64,000 nucleotides of DNA, from the NCBI GenBank assembly GCA_017515325.1, contig JAFWGA010000018.1:62001-126000 (forward strand). The letters run 5' to 3'. The number at the start of each line of letters is the position of its first letter. Position 1 is the first letter of the stretch. A model generated the notes under the pieces. The model worked only from the letters and a program-made list of their open reading frames with translations. It was not told where the DNA came from and did not search any database. This DNA is from Blautia sp. (GTDB lineage Bacteria; Bacillota; Clostridia; Lachnospirales; Lachnospiraceae). Shown in pieces: positions 42,709-52,657 of this stretch. A program made the translations under genes and the position numbers.

Positions 42709-44478
42709 TTACCAATCCTCATAGCCGTTCGGGTCGAAGACGGGATCCCCAGCCCAGTCAGGATTCGGCATGCTGCCGAGATCCTCCAGAGAATAGCCTT
42801 CATAGGAGTATTCTCCCGGATAGGATATGAATTCAGGTACAGCTCCATAGTCCGGCTGACTGACAATTTCTGCTACGGCGTTTGTGCCGCCTGGGCTTCC
42901 TTCTGTGGCTGGATCCGCTTGCGTCTCGTAGATGATTTCCGCCTCGGATGGCTCGAGGATGGTGGCAGAAGCTGGGGGCATCGGTGTCGGACTGGGAGCA
43001 GGCGTCGGCGACGGGGTGGGAGTCGGGGTTGCTGTAGGATAAGGAATCAGGAAACGGCGCAGCCCAGTTAAGGACCCTGAAGAGGCTGTATCCCCGACAA
43101 GGATAAAATCTGATTCCTGGGAAGGGTCGGAATGGATGCTCTGGATAGAGGCCAGGATGGTTCCGGCTACCCGGCTTATGTCCCTGGCTGGAGCAAAACA
43201 GCTGATTCCGACTATCAACAGGTCGCCGATGGGGCTTTCTCCGGCGAAGGTGCAGGTAAAGTCCACACAGTCGATAGAGCCTTTCTGTCTGCCTTTCTTT
43301 CCTTCCTCGAGGGGAAGATCCTGTACGGTCAGGAACACCCCTTCGAAATCAGCAAGCTTTCCTTTTGTCACGTTGGCTCCCTCTGCCCTTGCATCTTCAT
43401 AGAGGGAGGAGACCAGCTTCAGCTGCTGCAGGGTTTCATAGGATTCCGGACTGAAGGGCATATATTCCAGATAGAGCATGTCCGCTCCGGCATGATCGGT
43501 GTCCTTCTCATGACTTTCCCAGGAAAGGACAAACATCCGGTCTGCATTGTAGGACGCCTTGATGGGCCAGGCGGCAGGCAGATAGGCTTTATAGCCCGGA
43601 GAAACCCTTTCGTCGGTGAAAGCTGTCCAGATCCCTGCAAATGCCGTCTCATCAAAGACAAGATGGGAGATATCGACTTGCTCCGGCTTCCGGAAGGAGG
43701 CTGGAGCTTTTGTCGCTTCCGGGATCGATCCTACTTTTTCCACAGATGCGGTGGGAGTCAATACAGGCTCAGGGGCAGGGCTCAGTGTGGGGGCAGGAGT
43801 CATAGTGGCAAAGTCCCGCTTGGGAGAAGGAGTGGCAGAGGAAGCAAGCTCTGGCTTGGGGGAAGGAGTGGCAGAGGAAGCAAGCTCTGGCCTGGGGGAA
43901 GGAGCGGCAGAGGCGGTAAGACCTGGCCTGGAAGCGGGACTGATTGTCGGATCAGTTCCCGGGGTGAGCCTTGGAGTCGGGCCTGAGGCAGGTGTCGGAC
44001 TTGGAGCGAGTGTCAGACTCGGTGTTGGGCTGGAGGCGGGTATCGACTTTGGAGTCGGGCTTGGTGTGGGTGTAGAACTTGGAGTCGGGCTTGGTGTGGG
44101 TGAAGGACTAGGGGTGGGACTTGGCGTGGGTGTGGGTGTGGGTGTAGGTGTCGGGGTAGGAGTCCGGGGAATCAGAAAGGCCGGAAGCCTGGGATCCGGT
44201 GTAACCTCCACACCCTCCAGCAGACCCAGAGAAAGCAGCAGGGAGTCTGAAACCTCTCCATCCGCCCACAGCCCATGATCCATCTGGTAAAGACGGATTG
44301 CTTCTGTGGTCTGGGAACCGATGACTCCGTCATAGGGAGAGCAGGAATAGCCCTCCTGATCCAGCTTCTCCTGCATACGCATGATTATAAATACATCATA
44401 GTCTCCCCAGGCAAGGGAGTAGGCTTCCAGAGTTAAAAAGCACGTCACGAGGAACACAAAGGTTTTTTTCCATTTCAT
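42709..44478 (-). CDS. Secreted Thr/Pro-rich protein with N-terminal peptidoglycan-binding domain
   Basis: This 589-residue protein has a signal peptide (MKWKKTFVFLVTCFLTLEAY) and a peptidoglycan_binding_1-like domain at about 28-95 (GYSCSPYDGVIGSQTTEAIR). A long Thr-Pro-Ser linker (about 105-275) includes tandem ELASSATPSPKP units. An unrecognised domain of about 220 residues follows, then a second TP linker and a Tyr/Pro/Glu-rich end. ATG at 44478 is used because upstream codons lack a signal peptide; GGGAG lies upstream. It is probably wall-associated. The function of the middle domain is unknown. Confidence 0.78.
   Translation of the reverse strand: MKWKKTFVFLVTCFLTLEAYSLAWGDYDVFIIMRMQEKLDQEGYSCSPYDGVIGSQTTEAIRLYQMDHGLWADGEVSDSLLLSLGLLEGVEVTPDPRLPAFLIPRTPTPTPTPTPTPTPSPTPSPSPTPSPTPSSTPTPSPTPKSIPASSPTPSLTLAPSPTPASGPTPRLTPGTDPTISPASRPGLTASAAPSPRPELASSATPSPKPELASSATPSPKRDFATMTPAPTLSPAPEPVLTPTASVEKVGSIPEATKAPASFRKPEQVDISHLVFDETAFAGIWTAFTDERVSPGYKAYLPAAWPIKASYNADRMFVLSWESHEKDTDHAGADMLYLEYMPFSPESYETLQQLKLVSSLYEDARAEGANVTKGKLADFEGVFLTVQDLPLEEGKKGRQKGSIDCVDFTCTFAGESPIGDLLIVGISCFAPARDISRVAGTILASIQSIHSDPSQESDFILVGDTASSGSLTGLRRFLIPYPTATPTPTPSPTPAPSPTPMPPASATILEPSEAEIIYETQADPATEGSPGGTNAVAEIVSQPDYGAVPEFISYPGEYSYEGYSLEDLGSMPNPDWAGDPVFDPNGYEDW
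43818..43925 (-). repeat. Three 36-bp tandem repeats in the Thr/Pro linker
   Basis: Units 43818-43853, 43854-43889 and 43890-43925 encode 12-residue ELASSATPSPKP-like blocks on the - strand. The first two are nearly identical and the third is diverged. Confidence 0.88.
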
Positions 44479-44574
44479 ATCATTTCTCCCATCTGCCAGA
44501 TCATTGGAAAGATAACCACCTGACATTTTTCGCTTTGCAGTTATTTCCAAAGCTCTATGGATAATACCCGATAC

Positions 44575-44633
44575 CGAAAATGGGACGCAGGATGCCGCAG
44601 CGATAGACCGAGACATTCCGCGCCCCATTTTCG
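44575..44633. other. Inverted repeat between the HAD gene and the Thr/Pro protein gene
   Basis: CGAAAATGGG (44575-44584) pairs perfectly with CCCATTTTCG (44624-44633) around a 39-base loop. It lies just after the HAD phosphatase stop on the - strand and could help end that transcript, though no T-run follows. Confidence 0.45.
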
Positions 44634-44650
44634 TGCGCACTCTTCTTATG

Positions 44651-45472
44651 TTATTCTACATCCAGGATAAAACGGTGCAGTATTTCCGCTACGCCGTCAT
44701 GGTCGCAGTCGTTGACTGTCACATAGTCTGCTGCCTGTTTTACCTTCTCTTCTCCATTGATCATGGCACATCCGACATGGGCAGCCTGCAGCATGGTCAG
44801 ATCATTTTCCGCATCCCCGGCGGCAACAGTATTTTCCACCGGCAGTCCAAGGTAATGGCACAGAAAATGGATGGCAGTTCCCTTGTTGACCCCGACAGGT
44901 ACGAATTCGAGCAATTCAGGATGGGAAAGAAAGGTGTCAGCCCGTCCCTTTACCTTCGGTTCAATATAGCGTCTGAATTCATTTACCCGGTTGATATTCC
45001 GGTAATCCGCCGCCAGCACCTTTGGGGGCTCCCAGGTGAGAACCTTTGTGACATCGTCCACGATATGGAAGGGAATGTCCTGGATCTTAATATATTCCCG
45101 GATATCGTAGGAATCCCACTCCACCAGGACAGCATCCTCGCTGTAGGTCTGGATATCGATATCGAATTTTCGCCCCTCATCAAAGAGGAAGCGGACGAGC
45201 TCCATAGGTAACCCTGCCTGATATATGTTTTTCCCGGTTTTCCAGTCATAGATCTGGCTGCCGTTATAGGTGATCATATAGCAGTTTTCCCCATCCAGGC
45301 CCAGACGGTGAGCCAGGGGGATAGCACTGCCGGTAGCCCGGCCGGTAGCAATGGTAATGATGTGGCCTCTGCGCCGCAGCTCATCCAAGGCAGCGCGGTT
45401 TCTGTCAGATATCTCCTTTTGGGTGTTCAGCAGGGTATCATCCAGATCGGTGAAGAATATTTTTTTCGACAT
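44651..45472 (-). CDS. Cof-type HAD-IIB phosphatase
   Basis: This 273-residue cytoplasmic phosphatase has the catalytic DLDDTLLN (Asp9, Asp11), ITIATGRA, KGTAIHFLCHYLGL and AAGDAENDLTML, the four HAD motifs of the Cof/YidA group. These enzymes dephosphorylate sugar phosphates and flavin or thiamine precursors, and the substrate is not predictable. ATG at 45472 follows AAAGGA. It starts 23 bases after the carB stop and is probably cotranscribed. Confidence 0.9.
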   Translation of the reverse strand: MSKKIFFTDLDDTLLNTQKEISDRNRAALDELRRRGHIITIATGRATGSAIPLAHRLGLDGENCYMITYNGSQIYDWKTGKNIYQAGLPMELVRFLFDEGRKFDIDIQTYSEDAVLVEWDSYDIREYIKIQDIPFHIVDDVTKVLTWEPPKVLAADYRNINRVNEFRRYIEPKVKGRADTFLSHPELLEFVPVGVNKGTAIHFLCHYLGLPVENTVAAGDAENDLTMLQAAHVGCAMINGEEKVKQAADYVTVNDCDHDGVAEILHRFILDVE

Positions 45473-45495
45473 ACCATTTCCTTTCTTCAAAGAGA

Positions 45496-48400
45496 TCACT
45501 GGATCATGCTGTGCCATTCCTGCAGGGAGTGGAGCTCACCGGATTTCATTCCCATCTGATGAATCCCCTCGGCCGCCATGCGGGCGGCAGCGATTGTTGT
45601 AATGTAAGGAATCCGGGATTTGATAGCTGCCTTACGGATGTAGCTGTCATCGTGGATGCTGGCTTTGCCTATGGGAGAATTCACGATCAGGTCCAGCTTG
45701 CCGTTGGAGATCAGATCCAGGATATTGGGACGGCCTTCATATAATTTGTCGATATGCTCAACAGGGATACCGGCCTCCCGGATCAGGCGGCAGGTGCCTC
45801 CTGTCGCATAGATCCGGAAGCCGTTTTCCGCAAAGCGCCGGGCAATCTCCACCACCTCCGGTTTGTCCTGCTCGTTGACGGAGAGAAGAACCGCGCCTTT
45901 GGTGGGCAGAGTAGCCTGGGCAGCCTCCTCTGCCTTGAAAAAGGCTTCTCCTGTAGTGGCGGCCAGCCCCAGCACCTCACCGGTGGAACGCATTTCCGGT
46001 CCCAGGACAGGATCGACCTCCTGGAACATATTGAAGGGGAAGACAGCTTCCTTCACACCGTAGTAGGGAATCCTGCCCTGAGAAAGTCTGGGAACAGGGG
46101 AGGGTCTTCCGGTCAGAGAGGAGGTGATGATATCCGTAGCCAAAGGCACCATGCGGATCCCGCAGACCTTGGACACCAGTGGTACGGTCCGGGATGCTCT
46201 GGGATTGGCTTCCAGGACAAAGACCTTTCCGTCCTCAATGGCATACTGCATATTCATCAGGCCGACGACATGCATTTCCACGGCGATGCGTCGGGTATAG
46301 TCCTCGATGGTCTTCAGGTTCTCCTCCGAAATATGCTGGGAGGGAATGATGCAGGCTGAGTCTCCGGAATGGATGCCGGCCAGCTCAATATGCTCCATGA
46401 CGGCAGGAACGAAGGCATGGCTCCCGTCACTGATGGCGTCTGCCTCACACTCCAGGGCATGATGCAGGAAACGGTCGATCAGGATAGGACGGTCCGGGGT
46501 AACCCCGACAGCCGCTTTCATATAGTCCGCCATACTGTCATCATCGTAGACGACCTCCATGCCCCGGCCTCCGAGGACATAGGAGGGACGGACCATAACC
46601 GGATAGCCGATCTGTCTGGCAATGGCTATAGCCTCATCTATCGTCGTAGCCATTCCTGATTCCGGCATAGGAATGCCCAGCTTGTCCATCATGGCACGGA
46701 ACTGGTCTCTGTCCTCGGCCAGGTCGATGACCGCGGGAGAGGTTCCCAGGACACGGACCCCGTTCTTTTCCAGGTCGGAGGCCAGGTTCAGAGGGGTCTG
46801 TCCTCCAAATTGGGCGATCACGCCCAGGGGCTGCTCCTTGCGGTAGATGGAAAGGACATCCTCCAGGGTCAGAGGCTCAAAATAGAGCTTGTCAGAGGTA
46901 TCATAATCGGTAGAAACGGTCTCCGGATTGCAGTTGACGATAATGGTTTCAAAGCCCAGAGCCTTGAGGGAATTAGCCGCATGGACACAGCAGTAGTCAA
47001 ATTCGATGCCCTGCCCGATCCGGTTCGGACCGCCGCCCAGAATCATGATCTTGGGCTTGTCGTTGGTGACGGGGTTACGATCCGGGGCATTGTAGGTAGA
47101 ATAGAAGTAGGAGCTGTCCTCGGTTCCGCTGACATGGACGTAATCCCAGGCTTCGGTTACTCCGATAGCTTCCCGCCGTGATCGGATCCGATCCTCCGGA
47201 ACACAAAGAATCTCACTCAGGTATTTATCCGAGAACCCATCCTTCTTGGCCTGGGTAAGGGCAGCGTCCTCCGGGACCTGGCCATAATAGTTCTGAACCA
47301 GGTTTTCTTCTTCTTCCACCAGTTCCTTCATCTGCTCGATGAAATAAGCCTTGACATGGGTGAGTTCATGAAGCTCCTCTACGGAAGCACCCTTACGCAA
47401 GGCTTCATACATCAGAAAATGACGTTCGCTGGAGGGAGTGATCAGCCTGCGCCGCAGCTCCTCCAGGGAGAGGCGGTCAAAATCAGCGGCATGGCCAAGG
47501 CCAAAGCGTTTGGTCTCCAGAGAACGGATGGCCTTCTGGAAGGCTTCCTTGTAGCTTTTGCCAATGCTCATGACCTCGCCAACTGCCCTCATCTGGGTAC
47601 CCAGCTTGTCCTGGACGCCTTTGAACTTTTCGAATGCCCAGCGGGCGAATTTTACGACCACATAGTCACCGTCGGGTTTATACCGGTCCAGCGTCCCGTA
47701 CTTGCCGCAGGGAATCTCGGAAAGGGAGAGCCCGCTTGCCAGCATGGCGGATACCAGGGCAATAGGAAAACCGGTAGCCTTCGAGGCAAGGGCAGAAGAA
47801 CGGGAGGTTCTGGGATTGATCTCGATCACGATGACCCTGTCGCTGACAGGATCATGGGCAAACTGGACGTTTGTCCCTCCGATGACACCGATATGCTCCA
47901 CGATCTTATAGGCCTGTTCCTGGAGCCTGGCCTGGAGCTCCTCGGATATGGTCAGCATAGGCGCCGTACAGAAGGAATCTCCCGTATGCACGCCCATGGG
48001 GTCGACATTTTCGATGAAGCAGACCGTGATCATATTGTTGTCTTTGTCACGGACCACCTCCAGTTCCAGCTCCTCCCATCCCATGACAGATTCCTCTACG
48101 AGGACCTGGCCGACAATGCTGGCCTGAAGACCGCGGGCACAGACCGTAGCGAGCTCGTCCCGGTTGTAGACCAGGCCGCCGCCGGCACCGCCCATGGTAT
48201 AGGCAGGGCGCAGCACCACCGGGTAGCCCAGGCGTTCCGCGATCTCCAGGGCATGATCCACGCTGTAGGAAACCTCACTGCGGGCCATCCCGATACCCAG
48301 CTTATTCATTGTTTCTTTGAATTCGATTCTGTCTTCTCCACGCTCGATGGCATCTACCTGGACGCCGATGACCTTAACCTGATATTTGTCCAGAATACCT

Positions 48401-48714
48401 GCCTTGTTCAGCTCCGCGCAGAGGTTCAGTCCTGACTGCCCGCCCAGGTTGGGAAGAAGGGCATCCGGACGCTCCTTTGCTATGATGGACTCCAGCCGGT
48501 CTACATTCAAGGGCTCGATATAGGTCACATCCGCCATCTCCGGATCCGTCATGATGGTCGCAGGATTGGAGTTGACAAGTACAATCTCATAACCCAGCTT
48601 TCTCAGGGCTTTGCAGGCCTGGGTGCCGGAGTAATCGAACTCACAGGCCTGACCGATGATAATAGGACCAGAACCGATGATCAGTATTTTGTGGATATCT
48701 GTCCTCTTTGGCAT
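45496..48714 (-). CDS. carB: Carbamoyl-phosphate synthase large subunit
   Basis: CarB makes carbamoyl phosphate for pyrimidines and arginine, taking ammonia from the small subunit CarA. The 1072-residue protein shows the duplicated ATP-grasp halves: first KILIIGSGPIIIGQACEFDY, second KIMILGGGPNRIGQGIEFDY. A C-terminal MGS-like allosteric domain (GAVLLSVNEQDKPEVVEIA) follows. ATG at 48714 is preferred, because GGGAG is eight bases upstream; the ATG at 48720 is too close. carA is not adjacent, so it must lie elsewhere. HAD phosphatase follows. Confidence 0.97.
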   Translation of the reverse strand: MPKRTDIHKILIIGSGPIIIGQACEFDYSGTQACKALRKLGYEIVLVNSNPATIMTDPEMADVTYIEPLNVDRLESIIAKERPDALLPNLGGQSGLNLCAELNKAGILDKYQVKVIGVQVDAIERGEDRIEFKETMNKLGIGMARSEVSYSVDHALEIAERLGYPVVLRPAYTMGGAGGGLVYNRDELATVCARGLQASIVGQVLVEESVMGWEELELEVVRDKDNNMITVCFIENVDPMGVHTGDSFCTAPMLTISEELQARLQEQAYKIVEHIGVIGGTNVQFAHDPVSDRVIVIEINPRTSRSSALASKATGFPIALVSAMLASGLSLSEIPCGKYGTLDRYKPDGDYVVVKFARWAFEKFKGVQDKLGTQMRAVGEVMSIGKSYKEAFQKAIRSLETKRFGLGHAADFDRLSLEELRRRLITPSSERHFLMYEALRKGASVEELHELTHVKAYFIEQMKELVEEEENLVQNYYGQVPEDAALTQAKKDGFSDKYLSEILCVPEDRIRSRREAIGVTEAWDYVHVSGTEDSSYFYSTYNAPDRNPVTNDKPKIMILGGGPNRIGQGIEFDYCCVHAANSLKALGFETIIVNCNPETVSTDYDTSDKLYFEPLTLEDVLSIYRKEQPLGVIAQFGGQTPLNLASDLEKNGVRVLGTSPAVIDLAEDRDQFRAMMDKLGIPMPESGMATTIDEAIAIARQIGYPVMVRPSYVLGGRGMEVVYDDDSMADYMKAAVGVTPDRPILIDRFLHHALECEADAISDGSHAFVPAVMEHIELAGIHSGDSACIIPSQHISEENLKTIEDYTRRIAVEMHVVGLMNMQYAIEDGKVFVLEANPRASRTVPLVSKVCGIRMVPLATDIITSSLTGRPSPVPRLSQGRIPYYGVKEAVFPFNMFQEVDPVLGPEMRSTGEVLGLAATTGEAFFKAEEAAQATLPTKGAVLLSVNEQDKPEVVEIARRFAENGFRIYATGGTCRLIREAGIPVEHIDKLYEGRPNILDLISNGKLDLIVNSPIGKASIHDDSYIRKAAIKSRIPYITTIAAARMAAEGIHQMGMKSGELHSLQEWHSMIQ

Positions 48715-49090
48715 AAGCATTCTCCCTTATCTCATTCTTGCTTGATTGTAACTACCCAGCACTTTATAGGAAACGAAATCTGTGCACATATTATAAGCTT
48801 TGCAGTTAGGCACTGTAATTAAATTCCTCCGCCCTCTGACTTGTCTTCGCAAGCATCTGCCGCGTTGTCGTCAGTTGGCGATGTTACGGCAGAAGGCGCA
48901 GCTCCTATCGGTGCAATGGAAGAGCTCTTTCTGCTCACTATATATGCCGTCACATGCGCAGCTCGCGGTAAATGCGAGCTGCTGACCTGAGTAGTTACGC
49001 TTGATGTTCAACCTGATATTTTAAATGGAAACAGGAAAACATACAAGTAGAAAAAGGGAGAGAAAATAAGAAAAAGTGTGTAAACTTTTA
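48715..49090. other. Structured region between comEC and carB
   Basis: On the - strand a TATAAT (48790-48795) precedes carB, with ATTACA 18 bases further upstream. An R3 word lies at 48774-48789 and a TAACTGC-type word at 48797-48808. Farther from carB, 48886-48950 forms a long stem (ACGGCA / TGCCGT, then AGCTC / GAGCT), and 48958-48982 a perfect nine-pair hairpin GCAGCTCGC / GCGAGCTGC. No ORF with a ribosome binding site is visible. Confidence 0.6.
48790..48818 (-). promoter_or_regulatory. Candidate carB promoter
   Basis: The -10 TATAAT occupies 48790-48795 on the - strand. The -35 ATTACA matches four of six positions at 18-base spacing. The leader would be about 70 bases. No pyrimidine attenuator hairpin pair was recognised. 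Confidence 0.5.
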
Positions 49091-51544
49091 TCAGGACAGA
49101 AATCTTCTCACCCAGATTTTCCGGCCATCTGTGAGAATCGTTACAGCTCCGCTGTTCATAGTATATTCCAGCTGACAGCCGGCTTCCTGAAGACGAAGGA
49201 CAGCCTCGGGGGAAGGATGGCCGTAACGATTGTTCGGGGAGCAGGAGATGACGCCCAGCCTGGGCCTGATCCTCTCCAGAAAGAGAGGGCTGGACGAGCC
49301 CTTGCTGCCGTGGTGGCCTACCTTCAGAAAATCCATGTTCTCCAGGAAGGGAAGAAGCTTAAGCTCGGTTTCCTCGCCGATATCTCCCGTAAAAAGAGCC
49401 CTGAAATCCCGGTATTTCAGCTCCAGCACCATACCGTCCTCATTGACATCCTTACCTTCAGCGCCCGAAAGCGGAGCCAGAACCTGAAACGAAATGTCTC
49501 TGCCGGATAAACGACAACCGGCACAAAGAGGCTGCACAGGGATTCCGCAGTCTGCAGCCAGTCCGGCAAGCTCTTCCCAGGCAGGAGGATGACAGGGCCA
49601 GTCCGGCAGATAGAGGGTATTCACCGAGACGGAGGACAGCCTGTCCCTGATCATCAGCAGAAGGTCCTTCACACCGCTGTAGTGGTCTTCGTCTGTGTGG
49701 GAGATGAGTATGCCGTCAAGATGAGAGATGCCCTGGTTTTTCAGAAAGGGCAGCAGCTGATACTGGGCAAGCTTTTGCTTGCTCGTACTGCCTCCGTCAA
49801 TCAGGTAAGCCTTCCCCCTGGGTGTCTGGATGACAATACCGTCTCCTTGTCCGACATCCACACAGGTGATGGATAGATACAAACGAGGCCGGACGCAAAG
49901 AATCAGAAGGGCCGTCAGGAGGAGAAAGAGAGGGAGATTGTCCCAAAGAAGGACCCGAAGGGTACGAGGACCTTCCCTTTTCTGCCGGGACAGGAAGGGA
50001 TTGGCTGGAAAGGCTCTGGATAAAAGGGATAAAGAGAATAAAAGGAGAAAACAGTAGACAAGGATGGGAATGAGCCCAGGCTGCCCCACAATCCAGGAGG
50101 AGAAGGGGAGACCCGCCAGTTGGTAGCAAAGGATTTCATACAGCTTCAGAAGACCTCGGCCTGGCAGCGCGCAAAAAAAGGCTGCTGAGTGTCCCAGGGC
50201 AGGGGAGAAGGCTTCCAGAAGAGTGCCGACGATACAGGTGAGGATGCCGCTTCCCAGGACAAGCCCGGCGGAGGGAAGGATGAGAAGATTCAGAAAAAGC
50301 CCCGTCAGGGAGACCTCGCCGTAAAAATACAGGAGTACGGGCAGTGTGGTCAGAAAGACAGACAGGGAAGAGATGAGGGCTTCACAGAATCCCTTCAGAA
50401 GACGGCAGACTCTTTTTCCGGCCGGTTTTTGGCAAAAGAGCTGCCAGAATCTGCCTCTGCATAGAGGGAAAGCCAGCCATGGCTCAGACTGACGAAAGGC
50501 ACGGAGGAAGACGGGACCGGCTCCGGCAATCCCCAGAACCGCGCTGAAGGAGAGCAGAAAGGAGGCACTGTAAAGACAGGCAGGCGCTTCCAGGATCAGA
50601 AGGATGGCGCTCAGTGCCAGCGCGGACAGAAGATCATAAATACGGCCAAGAATCCTTGCCCCGGTGCTGATAAGGAACATGGATAAGGCGCGGAGAGTAG
50701 AGAGGCTGGCACCGGTCATGATGCCGTAGGAGAAAATCAGGCAAAGACAGATCAGGCTTGCAGGCCAATTGCCAAGGCCTGCTTTTTTCAACAGATGAAA
50801 TAGCCCCATACCCAGCACCGAGATGTGAAGGCCTGAGATGGCCAACAGATGGAGGATACCCGCCAGTTGATAGCGAAGGCGAATCTCATCGCTCAGGCTC
50901 GATTTGTCCCCCAGAACGATAGCGCAAAAGACAGGCGCTGTCTCCCCGGCAGCTGTGCTTAAGCAGTCCTGAAACTGCTGTCTGACATCGGCCAGAAGCT
51001 GAAGCAGGGGCTGATGGCTGGCAGTGGCCTGGAGAAGACTTGCTTTTTTCAGAAAATACCAGATCCGATCACAGGCATAGTACTGACGGGAATCAAATTC
51101 CCCGGGATTTCTGGGCAGTTGAGTTTCCTCGAGCCTTCCGCTAAGGAGGACAAAAGAACCGGGACGGATCCGGGTATTCTCAGACAGAAAAACGCGAAGG
51201 TCATGAAGAGGGAGGGCATAGGACAGATTGGAACCGGAGGAGAGAGGATCAGCTGGGATGATTTTTTTCAGAGAGGGATGATTTCGGCCGGAGGGGAAAG
51301 AAGAGAGAGTTTCCTGGCCGGATAAGACAAGATGGGCATTTTTCAGGATAAGGGTAGTCCCCTTTTCCGTCTGGGAACAGGAGAGGGCTTCCCCATAGAC
51401 TGTAGACTGGGGGTGGTCTTTGATATAGTTCTGTACATCGGCCGGCAGGGGAATTCCCCGGATCAGGGGAAGCCCTGCCGCATCAAGGACGCACAGACTG
51501 ATGAACAACACAAGACACACCGCGCATAGAGGGCGTTTTAACAT
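49091..51544 (-). CDS. comEC: ComEC/Rec2 DNA-uptake channel
   Basis: ComEC forms the membrane channel for single-stranded DNA during transformation. The 817-residue protein has an N-terminal DUF4131 region with two close membrane segments, and the Competence domain of many helices (LAISGLHISVLGMGLFHLLK). A C-terminal metallo-beta-lactamase-like domain has CVDVGQGDGIVI, SHTDEDHYSGV and KVGHHGSKGSSS. All three parts are present and the metal-site residues appear intact. It is last in a - strand cluster with comEA and a two-component system. holA, the usual neighbour in many Firmicutes, is absent. Confidence 0.95.
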   Translation of the reverse strand: MLKRPLCAVCLVLFISLCVLDAAGLPLIRGIPLPADVQNYIKDHPQSTVYGEALSCSQTEKGTTLILKNAHLVLSGQETLSSFPSGRNHPSLKKIIPADPLSSGSNLSYALPLHDLRVFLSENTRIRPGSFVLLSGRLEETQLPRNPGEFDSRQYYACDRIWYFLKKASLLQATASHQPLLQLLADVRQQFQDCLSTAAGETAPVFCAIVLGDKSSLSDEIRLRYQLAGILHLLAISGLHISVLGMGLFHLLKKAGLGNWPASLICLCLIFSYGIMTGASLSTLRALSMFLISTGARILGRIYDLLSALALSAILLILEAPACLYSASFLLSFSAVLGIAGAGPVFLRAFRQSEPWLAFPLCRGRFWQLFCQKPAGKRVCRLLKGFCEALISSLSVFLTTLPVLLYFYGEVSLTGLFLNLLILPSAGLVLGSGILTCIVGTLLEAFSPALGHSAAFFCALPGRGLLKLYEILCYQLAGLPFSSWIVGQPGLIPILVYCFLLLFSLSLLSRAFPANPFLSRQKREGPRTLRVLLWDNLPLFLLLTALLILCVRPRLYLSITCVDVGQGDGIVIQTPRGKAYLIDGGSTSKQKLAQYQLLPFLKNQGISHLDGILISHTDEDHYSGVKDLLLMIRDRLSSVSVNTLYLPDWPCHPPAWEELAGLAADCGIPVQPLCAGCRLSGRDISFQVLAPLSGAEGKDVNEDGMVLELKYRDFRALFTGDIGEETELKLLPFLENMDFLKVGHHGSKGSSSPLFLERIRPRLGVISCSPNNRYGHPSPEAVLRLQEAGCQLEYTMNSGAVTILTDGRKIWVRRFLS

Positions 51545-51650
51545 GTGAATTCCTTGTAACCGTTGAGCATTGGTTCCTTTCTTTGATGTGTTTTGTTGTA
51601 TGTGTATGCGCTTGAATTACTGTGGAATCATGCCGCTTGCTATCGGTTTC

Positions 51651-52595
51651 TTAGGACAGATCGGCTCCGATGAGGGCTTCATTTTTGCGGAAATACTGAT
51701 AGAGGGAAATATCATTCAAAGAGATCTTTTCCTCCGAATCGACCATGATCCGGACATCCTGGATGCTGTCGTTACCGGTCAGGGTATTGACAATCGAATA
51801 GACACAGATCAGAGAGGGGATGTCAAGAGCCTGGCCAATGAAGCTTCGGCTCAGATCAACATAGCAGACCCCTTCAAAAAGCTGAATATCATTGATCTGA
51901 ATCGTATTCGGCAAGGTGGGATAATGGCCTTCGTCGACAGGCCCCTGGATCAGCTGTTCCAATATGATGCGCTCTCTGGGAAGGCTTCTGGGATAGTAAA
52001 CATTTCGTTTTTCCGGGATCAGCAGGGTGCTCTTCTGATCCGTAAAATAGAGGGTAAAGCTGTCATAACGGTAAGCGTCTGTCTCTTCCCCCCAGAGCTC
52101 TACGATATCTTCCGGTCGGATCTCGCCGACCTTCTCACCTGACGGATTTCTGAGAGGCTCTGTACCGACCCACAGGCAGAGCCCCTTTACATCCTCGAGC
52201 TGGCAGAAACAGCGTACCAGGCCTACTCTGGTCAGAATTTCCCGGGAAGGATCCATGCTTTTATAAGCCTGTGTCATTACCAGGTTCAAAAGATCACTTT
52301 CCGTAAACCAGGAGGAAATCTGCACCTGGGCGGGAAAGAGCGCATGGGAGTTTCCCCTTTTTTCCCGGCTGTTCAGAAGGGAAACGAGCTCGGTTATCAT
52401 GAAAGAGGTTTTGGCCTGATCCGGGTGGTAGGGCATTTTGTCCAGATGGGTCTCGTCATGAGAGAGGAAATAGAGGGAGTAAGGAGACTCCTCCTCGCCT
52501 GCTTCTGATTCAGCCTGGTCCGGCATGCCGGACCAAACAGGCCGGGCTGATACAAACAGGCAAGCTATGATCAAAAAAAACAGAATTTTTTGCAC
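51651..52595 (-). CDS. GerMN-domain exported protein
   Basis: GTG at 52595 is the likely start, because AAAGGAG lies upstream and the resulting N-terminus MQKILFFLIIACLFVSARPVW is a signal. The 314-residue protein has two GerMN-like beta domains: about 60-170, and about 200-300 with ILEQLIQGPVDEGHYPTLP and CYVDLSRSF. GerMN domains occur in spore germination GerM and in LpqB of Actinobacteria. It lies directly downstream of a histidine kinase, which suggests it modulates the kinase outside the cell. A possible lipobox-like IIAC is too near the N-terminus to be sure. Confidence 0.85.
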   Translation of the reverse strand: MQKILFFLIIACLFVSARPVWSGMPDQAESEAGEEESPYSLYFLSHDETHLDKMPYHPDQAKTSFMITELVSLLNSREKRGNSHALFPAQVQISSWFTESDLLNLVMTQAYKSMDPSREILTRVGLVRCFCQLEDVKGLCLWVGTEPLRNPSGEKVGEIRPEDIVELWGEETDAYRYDSFTLYFTDQKSTLLIPEKRNVYYPRSLPRERIILEQLIQGPVDEGHYPTLPNTIQINDIQLFEGVCYVDLSRSFIGQALDIPSLICVYSIVNTLTGNDSIQDVRIMVDSEEKISLNDISLYQYFRKNEALIGADLS

Positions 52596-52626
52596 GGATC
52601 GTTTTTCTCCTTTCGCCCCAATCATA

Positions 52627-52656
52627 GTGGGGGCGTGCCATAAAGCCCTGCCCCAC
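52627..52656. other. Short hairpin between histidine kinase and GerMN gene
   Basis: GTGGGG (52627-52632) pairs with CCCCAC (52651-52656), extended by GC pairs. It lies next to the R2 repeat. Confidence 0.45.
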
Positions 52657-52657
52657 C

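Noticed and set aside
43740-44170. A CRISPR-like or microsatellite array
   Set aside because: The repeats are in frame and encode Thr-Pro-Ser linkers of the secreted protein; spacers of constant length are absent.
47356-48435. A 359-codon + strand frame opposite carB
   Set aside because: It lies wholly inside carB, a complete and well-conserved gene, and the frame shows no domain.
45496-48714. A complete carAB pair
   Set aside because: Neither neighbour resembles the glutaminase subunit: the downstream gene is a HAD phosphatase and the upstream side is non-coding.
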